Shown here one piece after another: positions 31,823-40,372 of a DNA stretch of 64,000 nucleotides. Position 1 is the stretch's first letter; each line of letters opens with the position of its first letter. Source of the stretch: RYN-230 sp963834515 (GTDB taxonomy: Bacteria; Actinomycetota; Actinomycetes; Streptosporangiales; Streptosporangiaceae). Both the position numbers and the translations under genes were made by a program. A model generated the notes under the pieces. It saw only the letters and a list, made by a program, of their open reading frames with translations. It had not been told where the DNA came from and made no database searches. The stretch spans positions 372,001 to 436,000 of the forward strand of contig CAWICB010000005.1 of the NCBI GenBank assembly GCA_963834515.1, given 5' to 3'.

Positions 31823-33253
31823 GTGACCGCTTCTGCCCCGTCGCCCGCGCGCGCGGGCCACGGCGCCGAGGCGCCCGGGCCCCCGCCCGGTCCGGCCCGG
31901 CCGCTGGTCATCACGGGCGCGATCGCTGCCTGCGCGGCCGCGGGTACCGGGCTGGTCTGCATCACCCTGCTGGTGCTGGCCGGGTGGATCGCCGCGCCGC
32001 ACGCGGGGGTGGGCCTGCCCGGGGTACTGCGCACCGCCGCCGACCTCTGGCTGGTCGGGCACCATGTCGGCTTCGTGCTGCACACCGGTGGCAGCCTCGG
32101 CGCCGGGCGGGCAGCGGGCGGCCGGATCGGCCTGCTCCCGCTCGGCCTGGTGCTGCTGCCCGGTGCCTTGCTCTGGCTCGCGGGCCGGTGGGTGGTGAAG
32201 AAGGGCGAGGTTTCCCGGCTCCCTGAGGTGGGTTACGCGGCGCTAGCCCTGGCGGTGCCGTACGCGCTGCTGGCCGGCGCGCTGGCGCTGCTCGGCCAGT
32301 CGTCGCTGGCTACCCCGTCGCTCGTCCAGGCCGTGCTGTCCGGTTTCCTGCTCGCCCTGGTCGCAGGCGGGCTGGGCGGCGCGCGGGCGCTCGCCCCGTG
32401 GTGGAATCTGGTTCATCTGCTGCCGCCCAGGTCCAGGTCGGTGTTCCTGGGCGCGCTCGGCGCGCTCACCGTGCTGACCGGGACCGGCGCCATCCTGGCC
32501 GGGGCCTCACTCGGCACCAGCCTGCACGGCTTCCGCGCGGCGGACGCGGCCCTCGCGCCCGGCCTGGTCGGCGGCGCGCTGCTGCTCCTGATCCAGATCG
32601 CCTACGTGCCTAACGCCATCGTGTGGTCAATCTGCTACACGCTCGGCCCGGGCTTTGCGTTCGGTACCGGCACGGTGGTCGCTCCCACCGGCTCGGCGCT
32701 CGGTTCGCTGCCGTTGCTGCCCATGCTGGCCGCGCTGCCCTCCGGGGCCCACTCGGCCGTGCCGGGCTGGGCATCCGTCCTCATGCTCGCCGTGCCGTAT
32801 CTGGCCGGGGCGTTCGGCGGCCTGCTGACCGCGCGGGCGGCGCCGACCCCCGCGGTGGAACTGGCCCCGCTGTGGGGCTTCGCGTGCGGGGTGGCCACGG
32901 CCGGGGCGGTTGGCCTGCTGGCCGCGTTCGCCGGCGGCCCGCTGGGCAACGGCCGGCTGGCCGCGGTAGGGCCGTCCGGCTGGCAGACCGCGGTGGTGTC
33001 CGCGCTGGAGATCGGCGTCGCGGCCGCGGTGACCGCAGGGGTGGCCAACTGGCTGCGGATGCGCCGGTCGCCGGCCCGGGTGGCCGGGCCGGGTGGGCCC
33101 GTCCCGGCCCGGCCCGGCCGGGCGCCGGTTGATCAGGACCCGGGCGGCGCGGAAAACCCGCACCGCATCTTCGTCGACCCGTGGGGCCCGGACGAGGACG
33201 GCGGGGAACCGCCCGGCCGGGCCAGCCCGGCGGGCCCGGCGGCGCTGCCCTGA
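31823..33253 (+). CDS. perM: PerM-like polytopic membrane protein (DUF6350)
   Basis: A ~476-residue, Ala/Leu/Gly-rich integral membrane protein with roughly ten hydrophobic spans, from LVITGAIAACAAAGTGLVCI to SALEIGVAAAVTAGVANWL, and a Pro-rich acidic cytoplasmic tail after about residue 420. The same gene between sucCD and purNH is DUF6350 in Streptomyces and PerM (Rv0955) in Mycobacterium tuberculosis, where it is linked to cell division under stress; assignment here rests on synteny and topology. The GTG at 31823 follows AGGATGGG (31810-31817); a TTG at 31805 is an alternative start. The frame is open upstream only because of the minisatellite. Confidence 0.75.
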   Translation: MTASAPSPARAGHGAEAPGPPPGPARPLVITGAIAACAAAGTGLVCITLLVLAGWIAAPHAGVGLPGVLRTAADLWLVGHHVGFVLHTGGSLGAGRAAGGRIGLLPLGLVLLPGALLWLAGRWVVKKGEVSRLPEVGYAALALAVPYALLAGALALLGQSSLATPSLVQAVLSGFLLALVAGGLGGARALAPWWNLVHLLPPRSRSVFLGALGALTVLTGTGAILAGASLGTSLHGFRAADAALAPGLVGGALLLLIQIAYVPNAIVWSICYTLGPGFAFGTGTVVAPTGSALGSLPLLPMLAALPSGAHSAVPGWASVLMLAVPYLAGAFGGLLTARAAPTPAVELAPLWGFACGVATAGAVGLLAAFAGGPLGNGRLAAVGPSGWQTAVVSALEIGVAAAVTAGVANWLRMRRSPARVAGPGGPVPARPGRAPVDQDPGGAENPHRIFVDPWGPDEDGGEPPGRASPAGPAALP

Positions 33254-33272
33254 ACCGGTCCTGGCCGTTCGG

Positions 33273-33803
33273 CTAAGGGCTGGCCTGCTCGATGGAGTGG
33301 ATGAACTGGTTCTGGCAGGCCTGCTGCGCGGCCACCGTGTTGGCCCCGCTCAGGCACCGGGAGAACGTGGCAGCCTGCTTCCCGAACAGCGCGAAGCCGA
33401 GCAGCAGGATGCCGCTGAGCAGCACCCCGATCCCGCCGATCACGATGGCGGTGACCGAGCCCCGCGGCCCCGCCGTGCCGGCCCGCCTGGTCCGGGCCAG
33501 CGCGGTACCCGCGAACCAGATGGCCAGGACGCCTGCCACCAGGGCGAAGGTCACGATGTACACGCCGCGCTGGAAGTTGCTCACACCGAGCAGGCCGAAC
33601 AGGCTGAGCACGGCCAGCAGCAGCGCGGCGACTGACCGCTGCTGGTGCGCCGGGGCGGCCCGCACCGCTCGCCGGGCCTGCGCCTGTGTCGGCTGTGCCT
33701 GCTCACGGCGGGGCGGCGGAGGGACACTGGGGGCCATCGGCGGAGAGCTCCAGGGGTCGCGGGTGGGACTCGGGCCAGCCACGTACAGGCCGCGGCCTCC
33801 CAT
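33273..33803 (-). CDS. Small membrane protein of unknown function
   Basis: 176 residues: a Pro/Arg/Gln-rich cytoplasmic N-terminus (to about residue 55) followed by three hydrophobic segments (VAALLLAVLSLFGLLGV, YIVTFALVAGVLAIWFAGTA, VTAIVIGGIGVLLSGILLLG). A ~40-residue C-terminal part contains two Cys (SRCLSGANTVAAQQACQNQF) that might form an extracellular disulfide. The layout resembles DUF4190-like actinobacterial proteins, but I cannot assign a family firmly. It is convergent with perM (19 bp apart) and divergent from purN; the start may be M23 rather than M1. Confidence 0.65.
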   Translation of the reverse strand: MGGRGLYVAGPSPTRDPWSSPPMAPSVPPPPRREQAQPTQAQARRAVRAAPAHQQRSVAALLLAVLSLFGLLGVSNFQRGVYIVTFALVAGVLAIWFAGTALARTRRAGTAGPRGSVTAIVIGGIGVLLSGILLLGFALFGKQAATFSRCLSGANTVAAQQACQNQFIHSIEQASP

Positions 33804-33861
33804 TCTGCCTCGTGCCGGCCAGTGGGCGAGCCCATCCCCAAGGTGCGGTTATGGTGGCCGC

Positions 33862-34470
33862 ATGCAGGCACGCCTGGTCGTTCTGGGATCTGGCGCGGGA
33901 ACCAACCTCCAGGCGCTGCTCGACGCGTGCGCCGACCCGGGGTACGGCGCCCAGGTGGTGGCGGTCGGCGCGGATCGGGCCGGGGTGCCAGCCCTGGACC
34001 GGGCCGAGCGGGCCGGGGTGCCCACGTTCGCGCACCGGGTCGCGGACTACCCGGACCGCGCGGACTGGGACCGGGCCCTCACCGCGTCCTGCGCCGCCGC
34101 CCGGCCCGACCTGATCGTGCTGGCCGGGTTCATGAAGCTGGTCGGCAAGTACTTCCTGGACGCGTTCGGCGGCCAGGTGATCAACACGCACCCGGCCCTG
34201 CTGCCCGCCTTTCCTGGCATGCACGGGGTACGCGATGCGCTGGAGCATGGCGTGAAGGTCACTGGGTGCACCGTGTTCCTGGTCGACGCGGGCACCGACA
34301 CCGGCCCGGTACTGGCCCAGGCCGCGGTTCCGGTACTGGACGATGACGACGAGGCCACCCTGCACGAGCGGATCAAGGTCACCGAACGCCAGTTGCTCGT
34401 GGAGACTGTGGGCCGGATGGTGCGTGACGGGTGGGCCGTCACCGGCAGGAAGGTAAGGATCGGCAGTTGA
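33862..34470 (+). CDS. purN: Phosphoribosylglycinamide formyltransferase
   Basis: Third step of purine synthesis: formyl transfer from 10-formyl-THF to GAR. The 202-residue protein has LGSGAGTNLQALLDAC at the phosphate site, AGFMKLVGKYFLDAF, and the catalytic Asn-His-Asp set in QVINTHPALLPAFPGMHGV and DAGTDTGPVLAQAAV. The ATG at 33862 is supported by the family N-terminus. Its stop overlaps the purH start as TTGA (34467-34470), so expression is coupled. FolD, which supplies the formyl donor, is encoded just downstream. Confidence 0.94.
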   Translation: MQARLVVLGSGAGTNLQALLDACADPGYGAQVVAVGADRAGVPALDRAERAGVPTFAHRVADYPDRADWDRALTASCAAARPDLIVLAGFMKLVGKYFLDAFGGQVINTHPALLPAFPGMHGVRDALEHGVKVTGCTVFLVDAGTDTGPVLAQAAVPVLDDDDEATLHERIKVTERQLLVETVGRMVRDGWAVTGRKVRIGS

Positions 34471-36031
34471 CGAGAGTAGCCATCAGGCGCGCGCTGATCA
34501 GCGTCTACGACAAGACCGGGCTCGCCGACCTGGCGCGCGCGCTGCACAAGTCCGGCGTGGAAATCGTCAGCACCGGCAGCACGGCCGCCGCCATTGCCGA
34601 GGCGGGGGTGCCGGTGACCCCGGTGGAGGACGTCACCGGCTTCCCCGAATGCCTGGACGGCCGGGTCAAGACGCTGCACCCGGCGGTGCACGCCGGGCTG
34701 CTGGCCGACCTGGGCCGGCCCGAGCACGAGGCCCGGCTGGCCGAGCTGGGCATTGCGCCGTTCGGCCTGCTGGTGTCCAATCTGTACCCGTTCGAGGCCG
34801 CGGTCAGCTCGGGCGCGCCGCCCGCGGAGTGCGTGGAGCAGATCGACATCGGTGGTCCGGCCATGGTCCGGGCCGGGGCCAAGAACCACCAGCACGTGGC
34901 GGTGATCACCGACCCGGCGCAGTACCCGGACGTGGCCGGGGCGGTGGCCGCGGGCGGGTTCACGCTGGAGCAGCGGCGGCGGCTGGCCGCGCAGGCCTTC
35001 GCGCACACCGCTCGCTATGACGTCGCGGTCGCGTCCTGGTTCGCGTCCAGCTACGCCCGGGACGAGACGGCCCAGGAAACCGGGTGGCCAGACGTAACCG
35101 GGGCGGTGTGGTCCCGGCGCGAGGTGCTCCGCTACGGGGAGAACCCGCACCAGCAGGCCGCGCTGTACACCGAGGCCGGCGCTGGCCCGGCATCGCCGAG
35201 GCCGCGCAGCTGCACGGCAAGGCGATGTCCTACAACAACTACGTGGATGCGGCCGCCGCCTGGCGGGCCGCGTTCGACTTCACCCAGCCCTGCGTGGCCA
35301 TCATCAAGCACGCCAACCCGTGCGGCATCGCCCTCGGCGCGGACCTGGCCGAGGCGCACCGCAAGGCCAACGCGTGCGACCCGGACTCGGCGTTCGGCGG
35401 GGTGATCGCGGCTAACGGGGTGGTCACCGCGGCCATGGCCGAACAGGTCAAGGACATCTTCACCGAGGTGGTCATCGCGCCCGGGTTCGAGGAGGAGGCG
35501 CTGGGCATCCTCAGCGGCAGCAAGAACGTGCGGCTGCTCCGCTGCGAACCGCCCAGCCGCGGCCGGGTGCCGGAGTGGCGGCAGGTGGACGGCGGCCTGC
35601 TGCTGCAGACCCCGGACGAGATCGACGCGCCCGGCGACGACCCGGCCAGCTGGGAGCTTAAGACCGGCCAGCCCGCGTCCGCCGGCACCCTGGCCGACCT
35701 GGCCTTCGCCTGGCGGGCCATCCGCAGCGTCAAGTCCAACGCCATCCTGCTCGCGTCCGGGCTGGCCACGGTCGGCGTGGGCATGGGCCAGGTCAACCGG
35801 GTGGACGCGGCCCGGTTGGCGGTGGCCCGCGCGGGCGGCCGCGCGGCCGGCGCGGCGGCGGCCAGCGACGCCTACTTCCCGTTCCCGGATGGCCTGGAGG
35901 TGCTGATCCAGGCCGGGGTGCGGGCCGTGGTCCAGCCCGGCGGGTCGATCCGGGACAAGCTGTCCATCGAGGCCGCCGAGCGGGGCGGGGTCACCATGTA
36001 CGTCACCGGCGTGCGGCATTTCTTCCACTGA
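34467..36031 (+). pseudogene. purH: Bifunctional AICAR transformylase / IMP cyclohydrolase, split by a one-base deletion
   Basis: Last two steps of IMP synthesis. The first frame (TTG at 34467, AAGGTAAGGA upstream) encodes the cyclohydrolase domain: ALISVYDKTGLADLARAL, GRVKTLHPAVHAGLL, then REVLRYGENPHQQAALYTEA. At about 35180-35190 the frame is lost. The transformylase domain continues in the -1 frame: IAEAAQLHGKAMSYNNYVDA, IKHANPCGIALGADL with the catalytic Lys-His, DPDSAFGGVIAANG, and VRHFFH at the end. Restoring one C (for example in the CCC at about 35185) joins them. purH is essential for prototrophy and both halves look fully conserved, so an assembly error is the likeliest cause. Confidence 0.9.
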
Positions 36032-36060
36032 CTCTTCCACGGCCCGGAGCTGATACCACG

Positions 36061-36915
36061 ATGAGCGCGCAGATTCTGGACGGCAAGGCGGCAGCCACCG
36101 AGATAAAGGCCGAGCTGGCCGGAAGGGTCGCCGCGCTGGCCAGGCGGGGCCTGGTCCCGGGCCTGGGCACCGTGCTGGTCGGGGACGATCCGGGCAGCCG
36201 CGCCTACGTCAACGGCAAGCACCGGGACTGCGCCGAGGTCGGCATCGCCAGCATCCGCCGCGAGCTGCCCGCAGACGCCAGCCAGCAGCAGGTCGAGGCG
36301 GTAGTCGACGAGCTGAACGCCGATCCGGTCTGCACCGGGTACCTGGTCCAGCTGCCCCTGCCCACGGGCATCGACCCGAACGCCATCCTGAGCCGGATCG
36401 ACCCGGCCAAGGATGCGGACGGGCTGCACCCACTCAACCTGGGCCGGCTGGTACTCGGCCAGCCCGGCCCGCTGCCGTGCACTCCGCGTGCCATCGTGGA
36501 GTTGCTCCGCCGGTATGCAGTGACCATCGCCGGGGCCGACGTCACCGTGATCGGGCGTGGTATCACGGTCGGCCGGGCCCTGGGCCTGCTGCTGACCCGG
36601 CGGAGCGAAAACGCGACCGTCACGCTGTGCCACACCGGCACCAAGGACCTGGCTGCGCACACCCGGGCCGCGGACATCGTGGTGGTGGCGGCCGGGCGGC
36701 CCGGCCTGCTCACAGCGGGCATGATCCGGCCCGGGGCGGCGGTGCTCGATGTCGGCATCACCCGGACCGAGGCGGGCCTGGTCGGGGACGTGGCTCCCGA
36801 CGTCCGCGACGTGGCGGGTTACCTGGCCCCGATGCCGGGCGGGGTTGGCCCGATGACCAGGGCGATGTTGCTGGCCAACGTCGTGGATGCGGCCGAAGGA
36901 GTAAGCTACCAATGA
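36061..36915 (+). CDS. folD: Bifunctional methylenetetrahydrofolate dehydrogenase / cyclohydrolase
   Basis: Makes 10-formyl-THF for purine synthesis. The 284-residue protein has the catalytic Lys in SRAYVNGKHRDCAEVGI-like sequence (YVNGKHRDCAEVGI), the folate loop GYLVQLPLPTGID, the segment KDADGLHPLNLGRL, the NADP motif VIGRGITVGRALGLLL (Ser of the usual GRSxxVG is Gly-Ile here), and APMPGGVGPMTRAMLLAN near the C-terminus. It lies 29 bp after purH and is probably in the purN-purH transcript. Confidence 0.94.
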   Translation: MSAQILDGKAAATEIKAELAGRVAALARRGLVPGLGTVLVGDDPGSRAYVNGKHRDCAEVGIASIRRELPADASQQQVEAVVDELNADPVCTGYLVQLPLPTGIDPNAILSRIDPAKDADGLHPLNLGRLVLGQPGPLPCTPRAIVELLRRYAVTIAGADVTVIGRGITVGRALGLLLTRRSENATVTLCHTGTKDLAAHTRAADIVVVAAGRPGLLTAGMIRPGAAVLDVGITRTEAGLVGDVAPDVRDVAGYLAPMPGGVGPMTRAMLLANVVDAAEGVSYQ

Positions 36916-36947
36916 GTAACATAGTTCGGGGCGACCCCCGGGCGGAG

Positions 36948-36981
36948 AACCGGGTTACCGGTTTGGCACCCTTGAGGTGCC
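36948..36981 (+). other. Two short hairpins between folD and etfB
   Basis: AACCGG (36948-36953) pairs with CCGGTT (36958-36963) over a GTTA loop, and GGCACC (36965-36970) with GGTGCC (36976-36981) over CTTGA. They sit in the 103-bp spacer before the AGGAGG site of etfB. They may be a weak terminator or part of the etfB leader; no known riboswitch class was recognised. Confidence 0.3.
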
Positions 36982-37018
36982 CAGCTGGGCGGAATGAGAC
37001 AGGAGGTCGGCCACCGGC

Positions 37019-37798
37019 ATGAACATCGTTGTCCTGGTGAAGCAAGTGCCAGACACCTGGGCCGAGCGGACCTTGCGGCCCGATGACTCGACGCTGGACC
37101 GGGCCTCGGTCGACGGGGTCATCAACGAGCTTGACGAGTACGCGATCGAGGAAGGGCTGCGCCTGGCCGAGGCGCACGGGGGCGAGGTCACCATCCTGAC
37201 CATGGGCCCGGAGAAGGCCAGTGAGTCGATCCGCAAGGCGCTGTCCATGGGGGCGGACAAGGCGATCCACGTCATCGACGACGGGCTGGCTGGGTCGGAC
37301 GCGCTGGCGACCTCGGCCGTCCTGGCCGCGGTGCTCGGCCGGGCCGGGTTCGACCTGGTCATCGCGGGCGCCGAGTCGACCGATGCGCGGATGGGTGTGA
37401 TGGCGGCCATGCTGGCCGAGCGGCTCGGCGTGCCGCAGGTGTCACTGGCCAGCAAGGTCGAGGTGGACGGCAGTTCGCTGACCATCCACCGGCAGACCGA
37501 CTACGGCTACGACAAGGTCGAGGCCAGCCTGCCCGCGGTGATCAGCGTGGTGGAGAAGATCAACGAGCCGCGTTACCCATCGTTCAAGGGGATCATGGCG
37601 GCCAAGAAGAAGCCGGTGGAGGTGCTCAGCCTGGCCGAGGCGGGCATCGACCCGGGCCAGGTCGGGCTGGCCGCCGCGGCCACCGAGGTGATCAGCTTCG
37701 CGAAACGCCCGCCGCGGCAGGCCGGCACGGTCGTCAAAGACGAAGGCGACGGTGGCGCCAAGGCCGCTGAGTTCCTCGCCGCGCAGAAGTTCATCTGA
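37019..37798 (+). CDS. etfB: Electron transfer flavoprotein beta subunit
   Basis: AMP-binding subunit of ETF, the acceptor of electrons from acyl-CoA and related dehydrogenases. The 259-residue sequence starts MNIVVLVKQVPDTWAER and includes the AMP-site segment FDLVIAGAESTDARMGVM. The family signature is in PAVISVVEKINEPRYPSF followed by KGIMAAKKKPVEV. AGGAGGTCGG at about 37001-37010 precedes the ATG with rather long spacing. It is followed by etfA after 15 bp. Confidence 0.95.
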   Translation: MNIVVLVKQVPDTWAERTLRPDDSTLDRASVDGVINELDEYAIEEGLRLAEAHGGEVTILTMGPEKASESIRKALSMGADKAIHVIDDGLAGSDALATSAVLAAVLGRAGFDLVIAGAESTDARMGVMAAMLAERLGVPQVSLASKVEVDGSSLTIHRQTDYGYDKVEASLPAVISVVEKINEPRYPSFKGIMAAKKKPVEVLSLAEAGIDPGQVGLAAAATEVISFAKRPPRQAGTVVKDEGDGGAKAAEFLAAQKFI

Positions 37799-37813
37799 GC
37801 ACGGAAGGACATC

Positions 37814-38778
37814 ATGGCTGAGGTTCTGGTTCTCGCCGAGCACGACGGCGAGACGGTCAAGAAGGTCACCGGCGAACTGCTCACCCTGGCCCGCCAGTTC
37901 GGCGAGCCGTCGGCGGTGTGGATCGGCGACGGCGCCGAGGGTGGCCGGGAGCGGCTGGCCGAGTTCGGCGCGGCCAAAGTCTATGTGGCCGAGGGCAGCG
38001 ATTTCACCGACGGTGTGGTCGCCCCGGTAGCCGAGGTACTGGCGGCCCTGGCGGCCCGCACCTCGCCAGCCGCAGTGCTCGTAGCGGCCACCGGCGAGGG
38101 CAAGGAGGTGGTCGGCCGGGTGGCCGTCAAGACCGGCTCCGGGGTGATCACCGACGCCACCGGCCTGACCGCCGGGGACGGCGGGATCGTCGCCGAGCAG
38201 TCCATCTTCGGTGGTGCGATCGTCGTCAAGTCGCGGGTGCGCACCGGCGCGCCGGTCATCGCGGTCCGGCCCAACTCCGTGGCCGCTGGCCGGCCCCGGC
38301 GGCGGCCGCTATCGAGCCGGCCGGGGTGGAGCTGAGCGACGCTGCCCGGGCGGTCCGGGTCACCGAGCGGGTGGTGGCCGAGCGTGGCGAGCGGCCCGAG
38401 CTGACCGAGGCGGCCATCGTGGTGTCCGGTGGCCGCGGCGTGGGCAACGCGGACAACTTCGCGCTGATCGAGAAGCTGGCCGACTCCCTCGGCGCCGCGG
38501 TGGGCGCGTCCCGGGCGGCTACCGACGCGGGCTGGTACCCGCACCAGTTCCAGGTCGGCCAGACCGGGAAGACGGTGTCCCCGCAGCTGTATGTGGCGGT
38601 GGGCATCTCCGGCGCGATCCAGCACCGGGCGGGCATGCAGACGGCCAAGACCATCATGGTGATCAACAAGGATCCCGAGGCGCCGATCTTCGAGCTGGCC
38701 GACTTCGGAGTGGTGGGCGACCTGTTCCAGGTCGTCCCCCAGCTCACCGAGCAGATCGAGCAGCGCTCGGCGAACTAG
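37814..38778 (+). pseudogene. etfA: Electron transfer flavoprotein alpha subunit, split by a one-base deletion
   Basis: FAD-binding partner of EtfB. The first frame (ATG 37814) covers the N-terminal domain: VLVLAEHDGETVKKVTGELL, TGEGKEVVGRVAVKTGSGVI and PVIAVRPNSVA. At about 38290-38298 the frame is lost and the C-terminal FAD domain continues in the -1 frame: ELTEAAIVVSGGRGVGNADN, ADSLGAAVGASRAATDAGW, QVGQTGKTVSPQLYVAVGIS, VINKDPEAPIFELADFGVVG. Adding one C to the CCCC near 38293-38297 rejoins the frames (...AAGRPPAAAAIEPAG...). The conserved domains on both sides argue for a sequencing or assembly error. Confidence 0.9.
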
Positions 38779-38790
38779 GACGTGGCCGGG

Positions 38791-38836
38791 GTGGGCGTCC
38801 TGGACTGGGCGCACGTGCCCAGTCCAGGACGCCCAC
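38791..38836. terminator. Strong hairpin between etfA and the desulfurase gene
   Basis: Perfect 20-bp arms (left 38791-38810, beginning GTGGGCGTCC; right 38817-38836, ending GGACGCCCAC) around a 6-nt GCACGT loop, 12 bp after the etfA stop. There is no T-tract, which is normal for actinomycete terminators. It also lies only 16 bp before the next ATG, so it could influence initiation of the downstream gene. Confidence 0.75.
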
Positions 38837-38852
38837 TAGGCTGAAGTCCGTC

Positions 38853-40082
38853 ATGAGGTACATGGACAGCGCGGGCAGGCGGCCGGGGCAGGCACCGGAC
38901 CGTGTGGTGTACCTGGACCACGCGGCGACTACGCCGCTGCTCCCCGAGGCGCTCAGCGCCATGACTGAGGAACTCGGCCAGCTTGGCAACCCATCCTCGC
39001 TGCATAACGCCGGGCGCCGGGCCCGCCGGGTGGTGGAGGAGTCGCGGGAGCAGATCGCGGAGGTATTTGACGCCCGGCCCAGCGAGGTGATCTTCACCGC
39101 GGGCGGCACCGAAGCGGACAACCTGGCCGTCAAGGGGCTGTACTGGGCCCGGCAGGGCGGACGCCAGGGCGGGCCGGGAAAGCGGCGCCGGGTGCTGACC
39201 ACCCCGGTGGAGCATCACGCCGTGCTGGACTCGGTGCACTGGCTCACCGAGCACGAGGCCGCGCAGCAGTCGCTGCTGCCGGTGGACCTGGCTGGGACGC
39301 TGCGCCCCGGCACGCTGGCCGGGGCCATCGAGGCCAGCCCGGGGTCGGTCGCACTGGTCACGGTCATGTGGGCGAACAACGAGGTGGGCACGGTCCAGCC
39401 GGTGGCCGAGCTGGCCGGGATCGCGCACGAGCACGGCATCCCGTTCCACACCGACGCGGTCCAGGCGGCCGGGCAGCTGCCGGTCAGCTTCGCGGCCAGC
39501 GGCGCCGACGCCATGACCATCACCGCGCACAAGTTCGGCGGCCCGGTCGGCGCGGGGGCGCTGCTGCTGGCCCGGGGTGTGCAGCCGGTCCCGGTGCTGC
39601 ACGGCGGCGGGCAGGAGAGCGAGGTCCGCTCGGGCACCCTGGACGGGCCCGCCATCCGCGCCTTCGCGGTGGCGGCCATGGTGATGGCGGAACGCCGCGA
39701 GCAGGAGGCGGCGCGGCTGGCCGGGCTGCGCGATGACCTCATCGCCCAGGTACGGGCCGCGGTGCCGGACGCCGTCCTGAACGGGCCGCCCGCCGGGCCG
39801 GACCGGCTGCCTGGCAACGTGCACTTCTCGTTCCCCGGCTGCGAGGGCGACGCGCTGCTGATGCTGCTCGACGCCAAGGGCATCGCCTGCTCCACCGGGT
39901 CGGCGTGCACCGCCGGGGTGGCCCAGCCCAGCCACGTGCTGCTGGCCATGGGGGCGGACGAGGCGCGGGCCCGCGGCTCGCTGCGGTTCTCGCTCGGTCA
40001 CACCACCACCCAGCAGGATGTGGACGCGCTCGGCGCGGTGATCGGCGAGGTCGTGCAGCGCGCGCGGCGGGCGCTGTACTAG
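38853..40082 (+). CDS. Cysteine desulfurase (NifS/IscS family)
   Basis: PLP enzyme releasing persulfide sulfur from cysteine. The ~409-residue sequence has VVYLDHAATTPLLPEALSAM, FTAGGTEADNLAVKG, TTPVEHHAVLDSV, MWANNEVGTVQPVAELA and HTDAVQAAGQLPV. The PLP Lys is in MTITAHKFGGPVGAGALLL and the catalytic Cys in IACSTGSACTAGVAQPSHVL. It ends 290 bp before mnmA, the thiouridylase that needs such sulfur, which supports a role in tRNA thiolation; no iscU or suf genes are adjacent. The ATG at 38853 is used; one at 38862 is also possible. Confidence 0.93.
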   Translation: MRYMDSAGRRPGQAPDRVVYLDHAATTPLLPEALSAMTEELGQLGNPSSLHNAGRRARRVVEESREQIAEVFDARPSEVIFTAGGTEADNLAVKGLYWARQGGRQGGPGKRRRVLTTPVEHHAVLDSVHWLTEHEAAQQSLLPVDLAGTLRPGTLAGAIEASPGSVALVTVMWANNEVGTVQPVAELAGIAHEHGIPFHTDAVQAAGQLPVSFAASGADAMTITAHKFGGPVGAGALLLARGVQPVPVLHGGGQESEVRSGTLDGPAIRAFAVAAMVMAERREQEAARLAGLRDDLIAQVRAAVPDAVLNGPPAGPDRLPGNVHFSFPGCEGDALLMLLDAKGIACSTGSACTAGVAQPSHVLLAMGADEARARGSLRFSLGHTTTQQDVDALGAVIGEVVQRARRALY

Positions 40083-40083
40083 T

Positions 40084-40268
40084 CGGGGGGCGACCCCCCG
40101 GGGCCCCCGATCGCCGCTGCGCGCCGAAGGCCGGCTCGGCGAGCACCCGCCGAAGGCGGGCCCCGCCTCGTCGGCCCAGCCGGGGAGACACCCCCCGGGC
40201 CCCCCCGATCGCCGCTGCGCGCCGAAGGCCGGCTCGGCGAGCACCCGCCGAAGGCGGGCCCCGCCTCG
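40084..40268. repeat. Tandem pair of ~98-bp palindrome-rich repeats
   Basis: A 67-bp sequence (starting CCCCCGATCGCCGCTGCGCG, ending CCCCGCCTCG) occurs at 40104-40170 and again identically at 40202-40268, a 98-bp period. Each copy is preceded by a C/G-run hairpin: CGGGGGG (40084-40090) with CCCCCCG (40094-40100), and a degenerate version at 40182-40200. Inside are GCCGAAGGCCGGC and CCGCCGAAGGCGG palindromes. It fills the spacer between the desulfurase and mnmA. It resembles the hairpins at 12112 and 47144 and looks like a dispersed actinomycete repeat. Confidence 0.9.
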
Positions 40269-40372
40269 CCGCCGCAGTATCACTCCTCCCGCTGCGTCAC
40301 TCCTCCGCCGCAGGCCCCGGTACCGTTGGCGTGACCCTTGGACCCGGCACTGCGGATACCCTCGATAGCGCA

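Noticed and set aside
37814..38778. Programmed ribosomal frameshift in etfA (and similarly purH, galK, metE-like)
   Set aside because: No slippery heptamer with a downstream pseudoknot was seen, these families do not use recoding, and several unrelated genes share the same one-base loss.
39905..40372. N-terminal extension of MnmA
   Set aside because: The in-frame sequence is the desulfurase 3' end in another frame and the tandem repeat; the family N-terminus begins at the ATG at 40373.
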